From contig NZ_JADKYR010000002.1 of NCBI RefSeq assembly GCF_015354335.1, positions 310,001 through 374,000 on the forward strand: DNA of 64,000 nt, written 5' to 3'. This stretch comes from Methylophilus sp. 13. GTDB lineage: Bacteria; Pseudomonadota; Gammaproteobacteria; Burkholderiales; Methylophilaceae. The notes beneath the pieces are model-generated. The model had not been told where the DNA came from and did not search any database. It was given only the letters and a program-made list of their open reading frames with translations. Positions 31,698 through 40,762 of this stretch are shown here, piece after piece. Position 1 is the stretch's first letter; each line of letters starts with the position of its first letter. The translations under genes were made by a program, and so were the position numbers.

Positions 31698-32567
31698 ATG
31701 CATGCCTTTTCCAAGCCCGCCCAGCCCCAACCTAGCCTGACACTGGCGCACACGCATTACGAAAACTTTCCGGTTGCATCCTTGCTGTTACCGGCCCATT
31801 TACGTCATGCAGTGACGGTCATTTACCAGTTTGCGCGCGAGGCAGACGATATTGCAGACGAAGGCAACGCGAGCGAAATCGATCGCCTGCAAGCCCTGCA
31901 GGCTTATGAAGATGAGTTATTATTGATCCAGGCCTATATACAGCCCTCACAGCCATTGTTTCAATCGTTGCAAGCGGTGATCCGGACTCACACTCTCGAT
32001 GTCCAACTGTTGATCGACCTCATCGATGCTTTCAAACAGGATGTGGTGAAAACCCGTTATGCTAACTTTGAGGAAGTGCTGGATTATTGCCGCCGCTCGG
32101 CAAATCCGGTAGGCCGCCTGATGCTGCAACTGTATGGCAGTGACAGCACGCAACACCGGCTGTGGTCCGATCAAATATGCAGCGCGCTGCAACTGATTAA
32201 TTTTTATCAGGACATTGCGCTAGACCTGCAAAAACATGGGGCCGTCGGACGGATTTACCTGAGCCAGGAGGACATGCTGGCAGCAGGCATCAGTGAGCAG
32301 GATTTGCGAGCTCAACGGCTGGACAGACACTGGCAACAGTTCTTTTTGACACAAGTGGGGCGTGCTGAGGCCATGTTAAAGGCTGGCAAACCGTTAGGTC
32401 GCGCCCTACCTGGACGGATCGGTTTTGAGTTGCGCATGATGATTGCCGGTGGCGAACGTATCGTGCATAAATTAAAATCCTGTCGTGGCGATATTTACCA
32501 TCACCGCCCGACCTTGAAAGCCTATGATTGGCCACTGATTTTGCTGAAAGCCCTGTTTAAACAATGA
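31698..32567 (+). CDS. hpnC: Hydroxysqualene synthase HpnC
   Basis: With HpnD and HpnE converts farnesyl diphosphate to squalene; HpnC turns presqualene diphosphate into hydroxysqualene. The 289-residue squalene/phytoene synthase family protein has the first Asp-rich motif as READDIADEG and the second region as NFYQDIALDLQKHGAVGRIYLS. Start is at the ATG at 31698 with only a weak ribosome-binding site. It overlaps hpnD by 4 bp (ATGA), and hpnD overlaps hpnE the same way, so the three are translationally coupled. Confidence 0.93.
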   Translation: MHAFSKPAQPQPSLTLAHTHYENFPVASLLLPAHLRHAVTVIYQFAREADDIADEGNASEIDRLQALQAYEDELLLIQAYIQPSQPLFQSLQAVIRTHTLDVQLLIDLIDAFKQDVVKTRYANFEEVLDYCRRSANPVGRLMLQLYGSDSTQHRLWSDQICSALQLINFYQDIALDLQKHGAVGRIYLSQEDMLAAGISEQDLRAQRLDRHWQQFFLTQVGRAEAMLKAGKPLGRALPGRIGFELRMMIAGGERIVHKLKSCRGDIYHHRPTLKAYDWPLILLKALFKQ

Positions 32568-33406
32568 CGCCGCAACAATATTGCCTGCAAAAAACCCGTG
32601 AAAGCGGTTCCAGCTTCACGCTGAGTTTTGCTTTTTTACCCAAAGCCAAGCGCGAGGCGATGACGGCGCTGTATGCCTTTTGCCGCGAAGTGGATGATGT
32701 GGTGGATGAGTGTACGGACTACCAGATCGCCCAAACCAAGCTTGGCTGGTGGAAACAGGAAGTTGAGCGGCTGTTTCATGCCACGCCGCAACATCCGGTG
32801 ACGAAAGCCTTAGAGCCCGTCATCAAAACTTATGGCTTGCAAGAAAGCCATTTCATTGAAATCATCGATGGCATGCAAATGGATACGCAATACAATCGCT
32901 ATGCGGATTTTGAACAGCTGGGCCTGTACTGTTACCGTGTGGCAAGTGTGGTCGGCTTGCTGTCAGCGCAAATTTTTGGCTATAAAAATCCGGCAACCTT
33001 GCAATACGCGCATGACTTGGGCATGGCGTTTCAACTGACCAATATCATCCGCGATGTCGGCGAAGATGCGCGGCGCGGACGCATTTATATTCCACTGGAT
33101 GAGCTGGAGCGTGGCAGTGTCACTGAGCAACAACTGCTTAATAGCGAAGCCACGCCGCAAACGCAGGCCTTGCTGCTCAAGCAGATTGCCCGCGCGGAAC
33201 TGTTTTATGACAAAGCCCTGCAGCAGCTCCCGCCAGAAGATCGGAAAGCCCAATTACCAGGATTGATGATGGCGGCCATTTACCGAACACTGCTGCAGGA
33301 AATCAAACAAGATCCCAACCTGGTACTTAACCATAAAATTGCGTTGCCGCCATTTAGAAAGCTCACCTTGGCGCTGGGCGCCTGGTTTAAATCCCGCCGT
33401 TCATGA
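32564..33406 (+). CDS. hpnD: Presqualene diphosphate synthase HpnD
   Basis: Condenses two farnesyl diphosphates to presqualene diphosphate. The 280-residue squalene/phytoene synthase-type protein has both aspartate-rich motifs, CREVDDVVDE (about 44-53) and NIIRDVGEDARRGRIYIP (about 162-179), and YCYRVASVVGLL between them. The fold and the position between hpnC and hpnE identify it over phytoene synthase; no phytoene desaturase or lycopene genes are near. Confidence 0.95.
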   Translation: MTPQQYCLQKTRESGSSFTLSFAFLPKAKREAMTALYAFCREVDDVVDECTDYQIAQTKLGWWKQEVERLFHATPQHPVTKALEPVIKTYGLQESHFIEIIDGMQMDTQYNRYADFEQLGLYCYRVASVVGLLSAQIFGYKNPATLQYAHDLGMAFQLTNIIRDVGEDARRGRIYIPLDELERGSVTEQQLLNSEATPQTQALLLKQIARAELFYDKALQQLPPEDRKAQLPGLMMAAIYRTLLQEIKQDPNLVLNHKIALPPFRKLTLALGAWFKSRRS

Positions 33407-34755
33407 GTGCAGTGTTATTCAGGGCTAGTCAGAAAACATCCCCAACCGTTAGCGCCACCGCGAAGCTTCGCAGAGTAGCGGTGATTGGCGCCGGTCTGGC
33501 CGGGTTGTCTACGGCGTTGCGCTTAGGTCAGCAAGGCTATCAAGTATGCGTCTTTGAGGCCGCCCCGCAGGCAGGTGGCCGTGCACGTGGGGTATCGCAC
33601 TCTTCCACCACGCTGGATAACGGCCAACATCTTTGCCTGGGCGCCTATCATGCCACGCTGGCCTTGCTACGCGATGCCGGCCTGGATCACAGGCATGTGT
33701 TCAAGCGCTTGGCGCTGGCATTGCACATGCATGATGGCCAGCATCGTATTTCGCTGGTCACACCAGAATGGCTACCCGCCCCGCTGCATCTGCTGTGGGG
33801 CTTAATCACCGCGACTGGACTGGACTGGAAAAGTAAATGGCGCGCCATCTGCTGGATGCGGCAGTTACAAAAAACCGCTTTTACGCTTGCGCAGGATATG
33901 CCGGTATCCGGCTTACTGGCTCAAGCCCAACAAACGCCACTGGCGATCAAGTACTTGTGGGAGCCCTTATGTCTGGCTGCACTGAACACGCCGCTAGCGC
34001 TTGCCAGTGCACAGGTATTTTTAAATGTACTCAGGGATAGTTTTCAGCATCGTCGTCAGGACAGTGACTTTCTAGTGGCTAGATCTGATTTGTCCACCGC
34101 CCTCATTCAGCCGCTGTTAACGCAGTTACAAACACAAGGGGTTGCAGTCAGGCTGGGGACCACTGTCACCGCCCTCGAGGCTTTTGAACATGGTTGCAAA
34201 CTGACACATCAGCAACAAGAAGTGTTTGATGCAGTGGTGCTTGCGGTCGGACCACACCAACTGAAAACCATCGCAGGCGCACCTACGTTGCCCTGGCGCG
34301 AGTATCAACCCATTACCACCATTTACCTGCAATTCAGCGATCAGGTGCGCTTGCCGCACCCCATCATGGGCTTATGCGGCGGCTGGGCACAATGGGTGTT
34401 TGACCGCGGGCAGTGTTGTGACCAGGCCGGATTGCTCGCCGTAGTCATCAGTGCGCATGCGCCCTTTGAGATGGACAAGGCCGTCCTGGTCACACATTGC
34501 CTTAATGAGATTAATGCTGCGCTCGGCAACTACGACATGGCATTGCAGCAAACGCCTCTGTGGACAAAAATCATCACAGAAAAACGCGCCACCTTCAGTT
34601 GCAGCCCGGCTTTAAAGCGGCCTGGCCCTCAAACCGCACATGCACGCATCTTTTTAGCCGGAGACTATGTCGCGAGCCCTTATCCGGCCACCATAGAAAG
34701 TGCAATCCGTAGCGGTGAGGCCGCTGCGCAAGCAATTGCGCGATTACTGGGCTAG
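33403..34755 (+). CDS. hpnE: Hydroxysqualene dehydroxylase HpnE
   Basis: FAD-dependent enzyme that reduces hydroxysqualene to squalene. The 450-residue protein has the dinucleotide-binding start VAVIGAGLAGLSTALRL, then FEAAPQAGGRARG and DNGQHLCLGAYH, and the C-terminal FAD motif LAGDYVASPYPATIESAIRSGEAAA. It belongs to the amine oxidase/phytoene desaturase-like superfamily. It is the last gene of the hpnCDE operon; no squalene-hopene cyclase lies within the window, so the end product (hopanoid, C30 carotenoid or squalene itself) is not determined here. Confidence 0.93.
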   Translation: MSAVLFRASQKTSPTVSATAKLRRVAVIGAGLAGLSTALRLGQQGYQVCVFEAAPQAGGRARGVSHSSTTLDNGQHLCLGAYHATLALLRDAGLDHRHVFKRLALALHMHDGQHRISLVTPEWLPAPLHLLWGLITATGLDWKSKWRAICWMRQLQKTAFTLAQDMPVSGLLAQAQQTPLAIKYLWEPLCLAALNTPLALASAQVFLNVLRDSFQHRRQDSDFLVARSDLSTALIQPLLTQLQTQGVAVRLGTTVTALEAFEHGCKLTHQQQEVFDAVVLAVGPHQLKTIAGAPTLPWREYQPITTIYLQFSDQVRLPHPIMGLCGGWAQWVFDRGQCCDQAGLLAVVISAHAPFEMDKAVLVTHCLNEINAALGNYDMALQQTPLWTKIITEKRATFSCSPALKRPGPQTAHARIFLAGDYVASPYPATIESAIRSGEAAAQAIARLLG

Positions 34756-34773
34756 CAGCGCCAAGACAGGCGA

Positions 34774-35049
34774 TTAGCCTTTACACACCACCGCCAGGTG
34801 ATTATTCGCTGGTCTGTAAAGCCCATCACCGCTATCGGGGAAGGTTTCGGTGTAAGACAAACGTTTGTCTAGCTCATACCCCCCGGCACACTGTTCACCC
34901 GCCTTGCGCTGGCATTGCTCCCAGGTCGTGTTGAATTCACTGCATGTCAGGGTATAGCCCGTTTTACCATTGTTGCCTGTATATTGCTGCGGGCTGACAC
35001 TGGCACAAGCCGTCATTAACAGTGGCAAAAGAAAAATGATTTTTTTCAT
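34774..35049 (-). CDS. Small lipoprotein of unknown function
   Basis: The start at 35049 has AAAGGAG about 9 nt upstream and gives 91 residues. It has a lipoprotein signal MKKIIFLLPLLMTAC with the lipidated cysteine at residue 15, then a small domain with four further cysteines (LTCSEF, EQCQRK, EQCAGG and a final VVCKG) that could form two disulfides. I do not recognise the family. It is convergent with hpnE, 18 bp away, and divergent from the small exported protein at 35318. Confidence 0.8.
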   Translation of the reverse strand: MKKIIFLLPLLMTACASVSPQQYTGNNGKTGYTLTCSEFNTTWEQCQRKAGEQCAGGYELDKRLSYTETFPDSGDGLYRPANNHLAVVCKG

Positions 35050-35255
35050 TATTTTTTCTCCTTTAATACATATCGTCATCTTATTGTCATAATTTTGTGA
35101 ATCTAACTTTATTTCGGCCTACATTTTGTAGGAATAGTTGCATTAAATTTTTATGACAATTACTTTTATATAAATTAAAATTATTGGTGATGCACGCGAT
35201 ACTTGCTCTGTATCGAACTCGCTACAAATGCCTACAAAATGCGCGGCCTTTGTAA

Positions 35256-35284
35256 CTGACAGAACCCAGTGGGTTTTTTATACT
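35256..35284 (+). promoter_or_regulatory. Sigma-70 promoter for the small exported protein
   Basis: CTGACA, a 17-nt spacer, and TATACT; each hexamer differs from consensus at one position. The predicted start near 35291 gives a leader of about 27 nt before the ATG at 35318. Confidence 0.6.
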
Positions 35285-35317
35285 GTTTTCAATGTCATTG
35301 ATTGAAAGGAGTTAAGC

Positions 35318-35629
35318 ATGAAATATGCGACCGTCATGGCCACCGGCTTATTCGTCCACATGTCAATCTTCGCTTCAGATATATTACCGACAGAAGATTA
35401 CGCAAACCTGACAGGGGAAAAAGTACGCATCCTCAAACAACTGGGGGAACATGCAGAGTGCATCCGCTTGGCTGATAACGAGCAGGCTTTGCGCGATTGC
35501 CAGGAGAAACTGAGCCAACACCAACTCACCCAGGATCCACTCGCGCGTGACCCGTCTGTAAAACAAAGAACAGCCAGAAATATAGAAAAATTAAAGACAG
35601 ATAACCCGAATCAAAACGAGTTTTTTTGA
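35318..35629 (+). CDS. Small exported protein of unknown function
   Basis: A 103-residue protein with a short signal peptide (MKYATVMATGLFVHMSIFA, cleavage probably before SDILP) and a mature part of charged, mainly helical sequence (EKVRILKQLGEHAECIRLADNE) with two cysteines (HAEC, LRDC) and a C-terminal NQNEFF. AAAGGAG lies 6-7 nt before the ATG, and a promoter and terminator flank it, so it is a genuine single-gene unit. No family recognised. Confidence 0.8.
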   Translation: MKYATVMATGLFVHMSIFASDILPTEDYANLTGEKVRILKQLGEHAECIRLADNEQALRDCQEKLSQHQLTQDPLARDPSVKQRTARNIEKLKTDNPNQNEFF

Positions 35630-35703
35630 CACGGCCATCAAGCCGCTTAAGTGAACCGACTTCCCTGTGGTTGCCTACCCTCTTCTGGGCAACCTCATCC
35701 TTA

Positions 35704-35742
35704 GGCAACGATAGGACTCCCATCTATCGTTGCCATTTTTTT
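35704..35742 (+). terminator. Terminator after the small exported protein
   Basis: 11-bp stem GGCAACGATAG/CTATCGTTGCC with a 9-nt loop and then seven T. A smaller hairpin GGTTGCC/GGCAACC lies just upstream at about 35669-35692. It abuts the stop codon of the convergent radA gene. Confidence 0.88.
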
Positions 35743-37096
35743 ATGCGCGCATGACGTCTATGGCCTGTTCCAGCCTATCCACGGCCTCAACCTGCATACC
35801 GGCAATGCCGCCTTTGGGCGCATTCGCTTTGGGGATAATGGCATGGGTAAAACCCAGTTTGGCAGCCTCCTTGAGACGCTCCTGACCCCGCTGCACGGGC
35901 CGCACTTCGCCTGCCAACCCGACTTCACCAAAGACAATCAGCTTGTTTGGCAACGGTTTGTTTTTCAACGATGAAACAATCGCCAGTAACACTGCCAGAT
36001 CCACCGCAGGCTCACTGATTTTGACACCACCGACGGCATTGATAAACACATCCTGGTCATAACAGGCCACCCCCGCATGCCGGTGCAACACCGCCAGCAA
36101 CATAGCCAGCCGGTTCTGCTCCAGACCCACGCACAAGCGCTTGGGATTGGGGGCATGTGCCGTATCCACCAGCGCCTGAATTTCGACCAGCAAAGGCCGT
36201 GTGCCCTCTTGCGTGACCGTGATACAGGAGCCAGGTACTGGTGATTCATGGTGCGATAAAAACAAGGCGGAAGGATTGCTGACTTCGCGCAGACCCTTTT
36301 CGGTCATGGCAAACACACCGAGTTCATTGACCGCACCAAACCGGTTTTTAAACGCGCGAATCAGCCTGAAACTCGAATTCTGGTCGCCCTCAAAGTACAG
36401 CACGCTGTCGACAATGTGCTCCAGCACTCGCGGGCCCGCCAGCGAGCCTTCTTTGGTCACATGACCAACCAGAATCATGCTGATCCCAAGTTGCTTGGCC
36501 ACCCGAGTGAGTTGCGCAGAACATTCACGCACTTGCGCCACCGAGCCTGGTGCAGACTGCAAAGCCTCGGAATACACGGTCTGAATCGAGTCTATCACCA
36601 CCACGTCCGGCTGATGATGCTGCAATACCTGGCTGATTTTTTCGAGATTGATTTCCGCCAGCACATCGACCTGGCTCGCATCAAGCCCCAGGCGATGTGC
36701 CCGCATGGCAATCTGCTGCGCAGACTCCTCACCGCTGATATAAAACGCTTTGAGCGATTGTGAAACCTTGCACACGGTTTGCAGCAACAAGGTCGATTTA
36801 CCAATGCCAGGATCGCCACCGATGAGCACCACACCGCCCGCCACCAGCCCGCCCCCCAGCACCCGATCAAACTCGGTAATGCCGGTCGCCTGACGGGACA
36901 CATCCTGCGCTTCAACATCAGCCAGTTTTTGTAATTGGGCCGTTGGCGCCAGACTGGCAAACCGGCTTGTCGTTGCCGCTTCCGGCACCGTCTCTACCAG
37001 CGTGTTCCAGGCATGGCAACTCGGGCACTGCCCTTGCCACTTAGGCTCAGTGGCACCGCATTCGGTACAGGTGTATTGTGTTTTTGCTTTAGCCAT
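35741..37096 (-). CDS. radA: DNA repair protein RadA (Sms)
   Basis: RecA-related ATPase that processes recombination intermediates. The start at 37096 (MAKAKTQYTC) gives 451 residues and overlaps the end of alr by 8 bp; the frame is open to 37129. It has the N-terminal zinc finger (Cys10, Cys13, Cys24, Cys27), Walker A GDPGIGKS (94-101), the RadA-specific FKNRFG motif, and a C-terminal Lon-protease-like domain (VFINAVGGVKISEPAVDLAV, GEVGLAGEVRPV). All are intact. It is the last gene of dnaB-alr-radA. Confidence 0.97.
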   Translation of the reverse strand: MAKAKTQYTCTECGATEPKWQGQCPSCHAWNTLVETVPEAATTSRFASLAPTAQLQKLADVEAQDVSRQATGITEFDRVLGGGLVAGGVVLIGGDPGIGKSTLLLQTVCKVSQSLKAFYISGEESAQQIAMRAHRLGLDASQVDVLAEINLEKISQVLQHHQPDVVVIDSIQTVYSEALQSAPGSVAQVRECSAQLTRVAKQLGISMILVGHVTKEGSLAGPRVLEHIVDSVLYFEGDQNSSFRLIRAFKNRFGAVNELGVFAMTEKGLREVSNPSALFLSHHESPVPGSCITVTQEGTRPLLVEIQALVDTAHAPNPKRLCVGLEQNRLAMLLAVLHRHAGVACYDQDVFINAVGGVKISEPAVDLAVLLAIVSSLKNKPLPNKLIVFGEVGLAGEVRPVQRGQERLKEAAKLGFTHAIIPKANAPKGGIAGMQVEAVDRLEQAIDVMRA

Positions 37097-38156
37097 AGTG
37101 CTTGAACGGGACCCTGGCGGTGACCGCACATAATAATTCGTAGCCTATCGTCCCCGCTGCTTGCGCAACCTCATCTACAGGGACTTGCTCACCCCATAAT
37201 TCCACAATGCTGCCAACGGTTGCGTCAGGGATATCGGTGACATCTACCGCCAGCATATCCATAGACACGCGCCCCAGTGTACGGGTCAATTGACCATTAA
37301 CGGCAATCGGCGTCCCTGTTGGCGCATGACGAGGATAGCCGTCGGCGTAACCACAAGCGACAATACCGACCTTGGTAGGCTGATCTGCGGTAAAGAAGCT
37401 GCCATATCCGACACTTTCCCCGGCCTGAATTGACTGCAAGGCAATAATAGCGGACTGCAAGGTCATGACAGGTTTCAGGCCCAGCATGGAAGCATACTGG
37501 TCGGCAATCGGCGAGGCACCATACAACATAATCCCAGGCCGCACCCAATCGGCATGGGTTTGCGGCTGTTGAATCACGGCGGCCGAATTCGCCAGGCAGC
37601 GCGCATAAGGCTGATTGGCCATGACCGCCTCCACGGTGTGCATGGCCTGCTCAACGCCATCCGCGAGATCCGCATTGGCAAAATGCGTCATCATGACGAT
37701 CTCGCACACATTGGCGCATGCAGCAAGAGCAGATAACGCCTGCGGATACTCGGCTGGCGACAAGCCAAGCCTGTGCATGCCGCTATCCAGCTTGAGAAAC
37801 ACTCGAATGGGGGCACTCAATGCGGCCTGCTGCAACCAGGCAATCTGCTGCATCTGGTGCACGACAATATCCAGCCGGTACCTGTCTACCTCAAGCAATT
37901 GCTCGGGCGCAAACACCCCTTCAAGTAACAATATGGGCTGCGTATAACCCGCTTCACGCAAAGCGATGGCTTCACTAGGATTGAGCACAGCGAAAGCATC
38001 TGTTTCGCTGAGCCCTTGTGCAGCATTCAGCAAACCGTGACCATAAGCATTGGCTTTGACAACGGAGATGATCTTCGCAGCTGGCGCGTAACGTTTGACC
38101 TGCGCCAGGTTATGCCTCAGCGCAGCTAAAGACAGATGAGCAACAATCGGACGCAT
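37089..38156 (-). CDS. alr: Alanine racemase
   Basis: Interconverts L- and D-alanine for peptidoglycan. The 355-residue PLP enzyme has the Schiff-base Lys34 in VVKANAYGHGL, and the C-terminal catalytic tyrosine region GYADGYPRHAP. Its ATG overlaps the dnaB stop (TAATG) and its end overlaps radA, so the three genes are translationally coupled. dnaB-alr order is common in proteobacteria. Confidence 0.97.
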   Translation of the reverse strand: MRPIVAHLSLAALRHNLAQVKRYAPAAKIISVVKANAYGHGLLNAAQGLSETDAFAVLNPSEAIALREAGYTQPILLLEGVFAPEQLLEVDRYRLDIVVHQMQQIAWLQQAALSAPIRVFLKLDSGMHRLGLSPAEYPQALSALAACANVCEIVMMTHFANADLADGVEQAMHTVEAVMANQPYARCLANSAAVIQQPQTHADWVRPGIMLYGASPIADQYASMLGLKPVMTLQSAIIALQSIQAGESVGYGSFFTADQPTKVGIVACGYADGYPRHAPTGTPIAVNGQLTRTLGRVSMDMLAVDVTDIPDATVGSIVELWGEQVPVDEVAQAAGTIGYELLCAVTARVPFKHYG

Positions 38157-39538
38157 TAATACTCGTCCGGCATGTAAGCCGCATTGGCATAGTCGGCAAA
38201 GCGCGTATGCGCACCCATAAAGGTCAGGCGCACCCGGCCAATCGGGCCGTTACGCTGTTTGGCAATAATAATCTCCGCCGTGCCTTTTTCGGCACTGTCC
38301 GGGTTGTAATACTCATCGCGATATACGAACATGATCAAGTCAGCATCTTGTTCAATCGCGCCGGATTCGCGCAAGTCACTCATCACCGGGCGCTTATCTG
38401 GCCGTTGGTCCACGCTACGGTTAAGCTGCGAAATCGCAATCAGCGGCACATTGAGTTCTTTGGCCAATGCCTTCAGCGAACGTGAAATTTCTGAAATCTC
38501 GGTTGCACGGTTTTCGCCCTGACGGCCGGCTGGTGAGCTCATCAACTGCAAATAGTCGATCACAATCAGACCTAGTTCGCCTGTTTGCCGATGCAAGCGA
38601 CGGGCACGCGCCCGCACGTCAAAACTGCTTAAACCGGCCCCTTCATCAATATAAATCGGCGCCTCGTTCAATTTGCCCAGCGCTGTGGTGAGCTTTTCCC
38701 AGTCCTCATCTTCAAGGTTACCGTTACGCATCTTGTGCTGGTCGAGGCGGCCAATTGAGCCGATCATACGCGTGGTCAACTGCGTCGCCCCCATCTCCAT
38801 CGAGAAAATAGCGACCGCTTTATTGGTCTCAAGTGCCACATTCTCAGCAATATTAATTGCAAACGCGGTTTTACCCATGGACGGACGACCGGCAATAATC
38901 ACCATGTCACCGCCTTGCAGGCCGGAGGTCATGGAGTCAAGATCGGTAAAGCCGGTGGGGATCCCCGTCACATCAGAATGATTTTCGCGTGAGTACAAGT
39001 AGTCAATGCGGTCAGCCACTTGTGGTAAAAGCACTTGCATGCCCAAAAAGCCCTGGCTCTTGCGGTTACCACCTTCGGCAATCTGGAAAATCTTGGCTTC
39101 GGCTTCATCCAGTAACTGCTGTGCATCGCGACCATTTGGTTGGTAAGCACTTTCGGCAATATCAGTGCCCACTGCGACCAGTTGGCGCATGACAAAGCGC
39201 TCATGCACAATTTCTGCATAGCGGCGGATATTGGCAGCAGTGGGCGTATTTTGCGCCAGCGCACCCAGATAAGCCACACCGCCAACCGTGGTCAACTCAC
39301 CACTGTTTTCAAGCGATTCAGCAACCGTCACAATATCGGCTGGCTGGTTGCGCTCAATCAGCCGTGCGATATGTTCATAAATCAGTTTATGGTCATGCTG
39401 GTAGAAATCCTGCGGGGCCAGAATATCGGCAATCTTGTCCAGTGCTTCGTTATCCAGCAACAGGCCGCCCAGCACGGACTGCTCAGCTTCAATGGAATGT
39501 GGAGGGAGTTTTAAGAATTCGAGTTGTTCATCAGCCAT
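38156..39538 (-). CDS. dnaB: Replicative DNA helicase
   Basis: Hexameric helicase of the replication fork. The 460-residue protein has the N-terminal DnaG-binding domain (HSIEAEQSVLGGLLLDN) and the RecA-like motor with Walker A GRPSMGKT, the Walker B region LIVIDYLQLM and the Q-rich AISQLNRSVDQRP. No intein. It heads the dnaB-alr-radA operon. A TATAAT box ends only 6 nt before the ATG and there is no purine-rich ribosome-binding site, so its mRNA may be leaderless. Confidence 0.98.
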   Translation of the reverse strand: MADEQLEFLKLPPHSIEAEQSVLGGLLLDNEALDKIADILAPQDFYQHDHKLIYEHIARLIERNQPADIVTVAESLENSGELTTVGGVAYLGALAQNTPTAANIRRYAEIVHERFVMRQLVAVGTDIAESAYQPNGRDAQQLLDEAEAKIFQIAEGGNRKSQGFLGMQVLLPQVADRIDYLYSRENHSDVTGIPTGFTDLDSMTSGLQGGDMVIIAGRPSMGKTAFAINIAENVALETNKAVAIFSMEMGATQLTTRMIGSIGRLDQHKMRNGNLEDEDWEKLTTALGKLNEAPIYIDEGAGLSSFDVRARARRLHRQTGELGLIVIDYLQLMSSPAGRQGENRATEISEISRSLKALAKELNVPLIAISQLNRSVDQRPDKRPVMSDLRESGAIEQDADLIMFVYRDEYYNPDSAEKGTAEIIIAKQRNGPIGRVRLTFMGAHTRFADYANAAYMPDEY

Positions 39539-39544
39539 CTGGCG

Positions 39545-39550
39545 ATTATA
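39545..39550 (-). promoter_or_regulatory. dnaB: -10 box directly before dnaB
   Basis: Perfect TATAAT on the leftward strand, separated from the dnaB ATG by 6 nt (CGCCAG). Transcription normally starts 6-8 nt past the box, which here falls on the start codon. No convincing -35 is present at 16-18 nt. Confidence 0.45.
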
Positions 39551-39604
39551 CCGAAAAGCTGACTGGCATTTTTGGGTTTCAGAACAGATGAAAGATTAAA
39601 AATA

Positions 39605-39688
39605 CTTTAGCCACAGAGATCGTAGAGTAGATAGAGAAAAACCTCATGTACTTTATTGGTACGTTATCAAATAACGCTTTGTGGCAAA
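39605..39688. repeat. CACAGAG-type inverted repeat, copy 3 (degenerate)
   Basis: The left arm CTTTAGCCACAGAGA is nearly identical to the left arm of the copy at 60284; the right arm has decayed to CTTTGTGGCAAAA. It lies between dnaB and the terminator of the rpsF operon. Confidence 0.5.
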
Positions 39689-39694
39689 AAAGCA

Positions 39695-39718
39695 AAAAGG
39701 CTACCGAAGTAGCCTTTT
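39695..39718 (-). terminator. Terminator of the rpsF-priB-rpsR-rplI operon
   Basis: 10-bp stem AAAAGGCTAC/GTAGCCTTTT closed by the stable tetraloop TTCG on the leftward strand, followed by a T-rich run. Confidence 0.88.
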
Positions 39719-39742
39719 CTTGTCATGCATGCAGATGCCTGA

Positions 39743-40192
39743 TTAGGCTTCTGGCGTCACAGTCACAGTGATATCAACCACTACGTCGTGGTGCAATGCC
39801 ACGCTCACAGCGAAATCACCAATGGTCTTCAGTGGGCCGTTTGGCAGGCGCACTTCAGCTTTTTTCACTTCGTGGCCTTGTGCTTGCAAGCCTTCAGCGA
39901 TGTCCATGTTAGTCACGGAACCGAACAGACGGCCATCCACACCCGCTTTTTGAGCGACTGTCAGTACAAAACCAGCCAGTTTTTCGCCACGCGCTTGTGC
40001 TGCGGCCAACAGGTCTGCCTGTTGTTTTTCCAACTCGGCACGCTGAGCAGCAAACACTGCCTTGTTCGCTTCGGTAGCGCGTTTTGCTTTACCTTGTGGG
40101 ATCAGGAAGTTGCGGCCGTAACCGTCTTTCACTTTAACCACGTCACCCAGGGAACCCAGGTTTGCTACTTTTTCCAATAAGATTACTTGCAT
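39743..40192 (-). CDS. rplI: 50S ribosomal protein L9
   Basis: Structural protein of the large ribosomal subunit, binding 23S rRNA. The 149-residue protein has the signature [36 protein letters not shown]-type N-domain, a connecting helix rich in Ala, Glu and Lys, and the C-domain ending in [17 protein letters not shown] lies ahead of the ATG. Last gene of the rpsF operon, just before a strong terminator. Confidence 0.99.
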   Translation of the reverse strand: MQVILLEKVANLGSLGDVVKVKDGYGRNFLIPQGKAKRATEANKAVFAAQRAELEKQQADLLAAAQARGEKLAGFVLTVAQKAGVDGRLFGSVTNMDIAEGLQAQGHEVKKAEVRLPNGPLKTIGDFAVSVALHHDVVVDITVTVTPEA

Positions 40193-40213
40193 GTTGTTCT
40201 CCTAAGCCGCCGA

Positions 40214-40447
40214 TTAACCTGGGTGTTTGTCTGTGTAAGGCATCAGCGCCAGGAAACGTGCGCGTTTTACCGCGGTTGTCAATTGACGTTGGTATTTAGC
40301 CTTGGTACCAGTCATACGGGCTGGGATGATTTTGAAGTTTTCAGAAACGAAATCTTTCAACAGATCTACGTCTTTGTAGTCAACTTCTTTGATGCCTTCT
40401 GCGCTAAAACGGCAGTAACGGCGACGTTTGTACATATCTCTTGCCAT
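40214..40447 (-). CDS. rpsR: 30S ribosomal protein S18
   Basis: Small-subunit protein that pairs with S6 on the platform. The start at 40447 ([18 protein letters not shown]) has AAGGAG 7 nt upstream and gives 77 residues; the longer frame to 40525 is spurious. Typical blocks: [25 protein letters not shown] and [19 protein letters not shown] zinc-binding-type CRF cysteine is at residue 12. Confidence 0.99.
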   Translation of the reverse strand: MARDMYKRRRYCRFSAEGIKEVDYKDVDLLKDFVSENFKIIPARMTGTKAKYQRQLTTAVKRARFLALMPYTDKHPG

Positions 40448-40466
40448 TTGAAACTCCTTAAATTCT

Positions 40467-40757
40467 TTAATACTGTATTCGCTGTAACTCTTGTATGTGC
40501 AGTACCACTTGTGTGCTTTTTGCACTGCGCTGTGCCAGAAAACCCTTCACTTTGATCTGATCGCCGCTTTGCAATGGCAGATTGGCTTTTTCACCAATAA
40601 TCACTGCGGGTAACTGACACTGCACCTTCCGATTCATCCCAGCCTCTAGCTGCTCTGAATCATGTTGCAATTGCAATTGCAACAAGGGCAAGCCCGCCGG
40701 TGTGTATCGCAACGTTTCAACTGCTTGAACCGTCGCTGCAATCACCAGCGTATTCAC
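40467..40757 (-). CDS. priB: Primosomal replication protein N (PriB)
   Basis: Single-strand DNA-binding OB-fold protein of the replication restart primosome. The 96-residue protein begins with a GTG codon 5 bp after the rpsF stop. Typical blocks: [45 protein letters not shown] and [13 protein letters not shown]. Its position between rpsF and rpsR is the standard one. Confidence 0.96.
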   Translation of the reverse strand: MNTLVIAATVQAVETLRYTPAGLPLLQLQLQHDSEQLEAGMNRKVQCQLPAVIIGEKANLPLQSGDQIKVKGFLAQRSAKSTQVVLHIQELQRIQY

Positions 40758-40762
40758 AACAC

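Noticed and set aside
31698-33406. crtB-like phytoene synthase pair
   Set aside because: The two synthase-type genes overlap each other and an HpnE-type oxidoreductase, the hallmark order of the squalene pathway.
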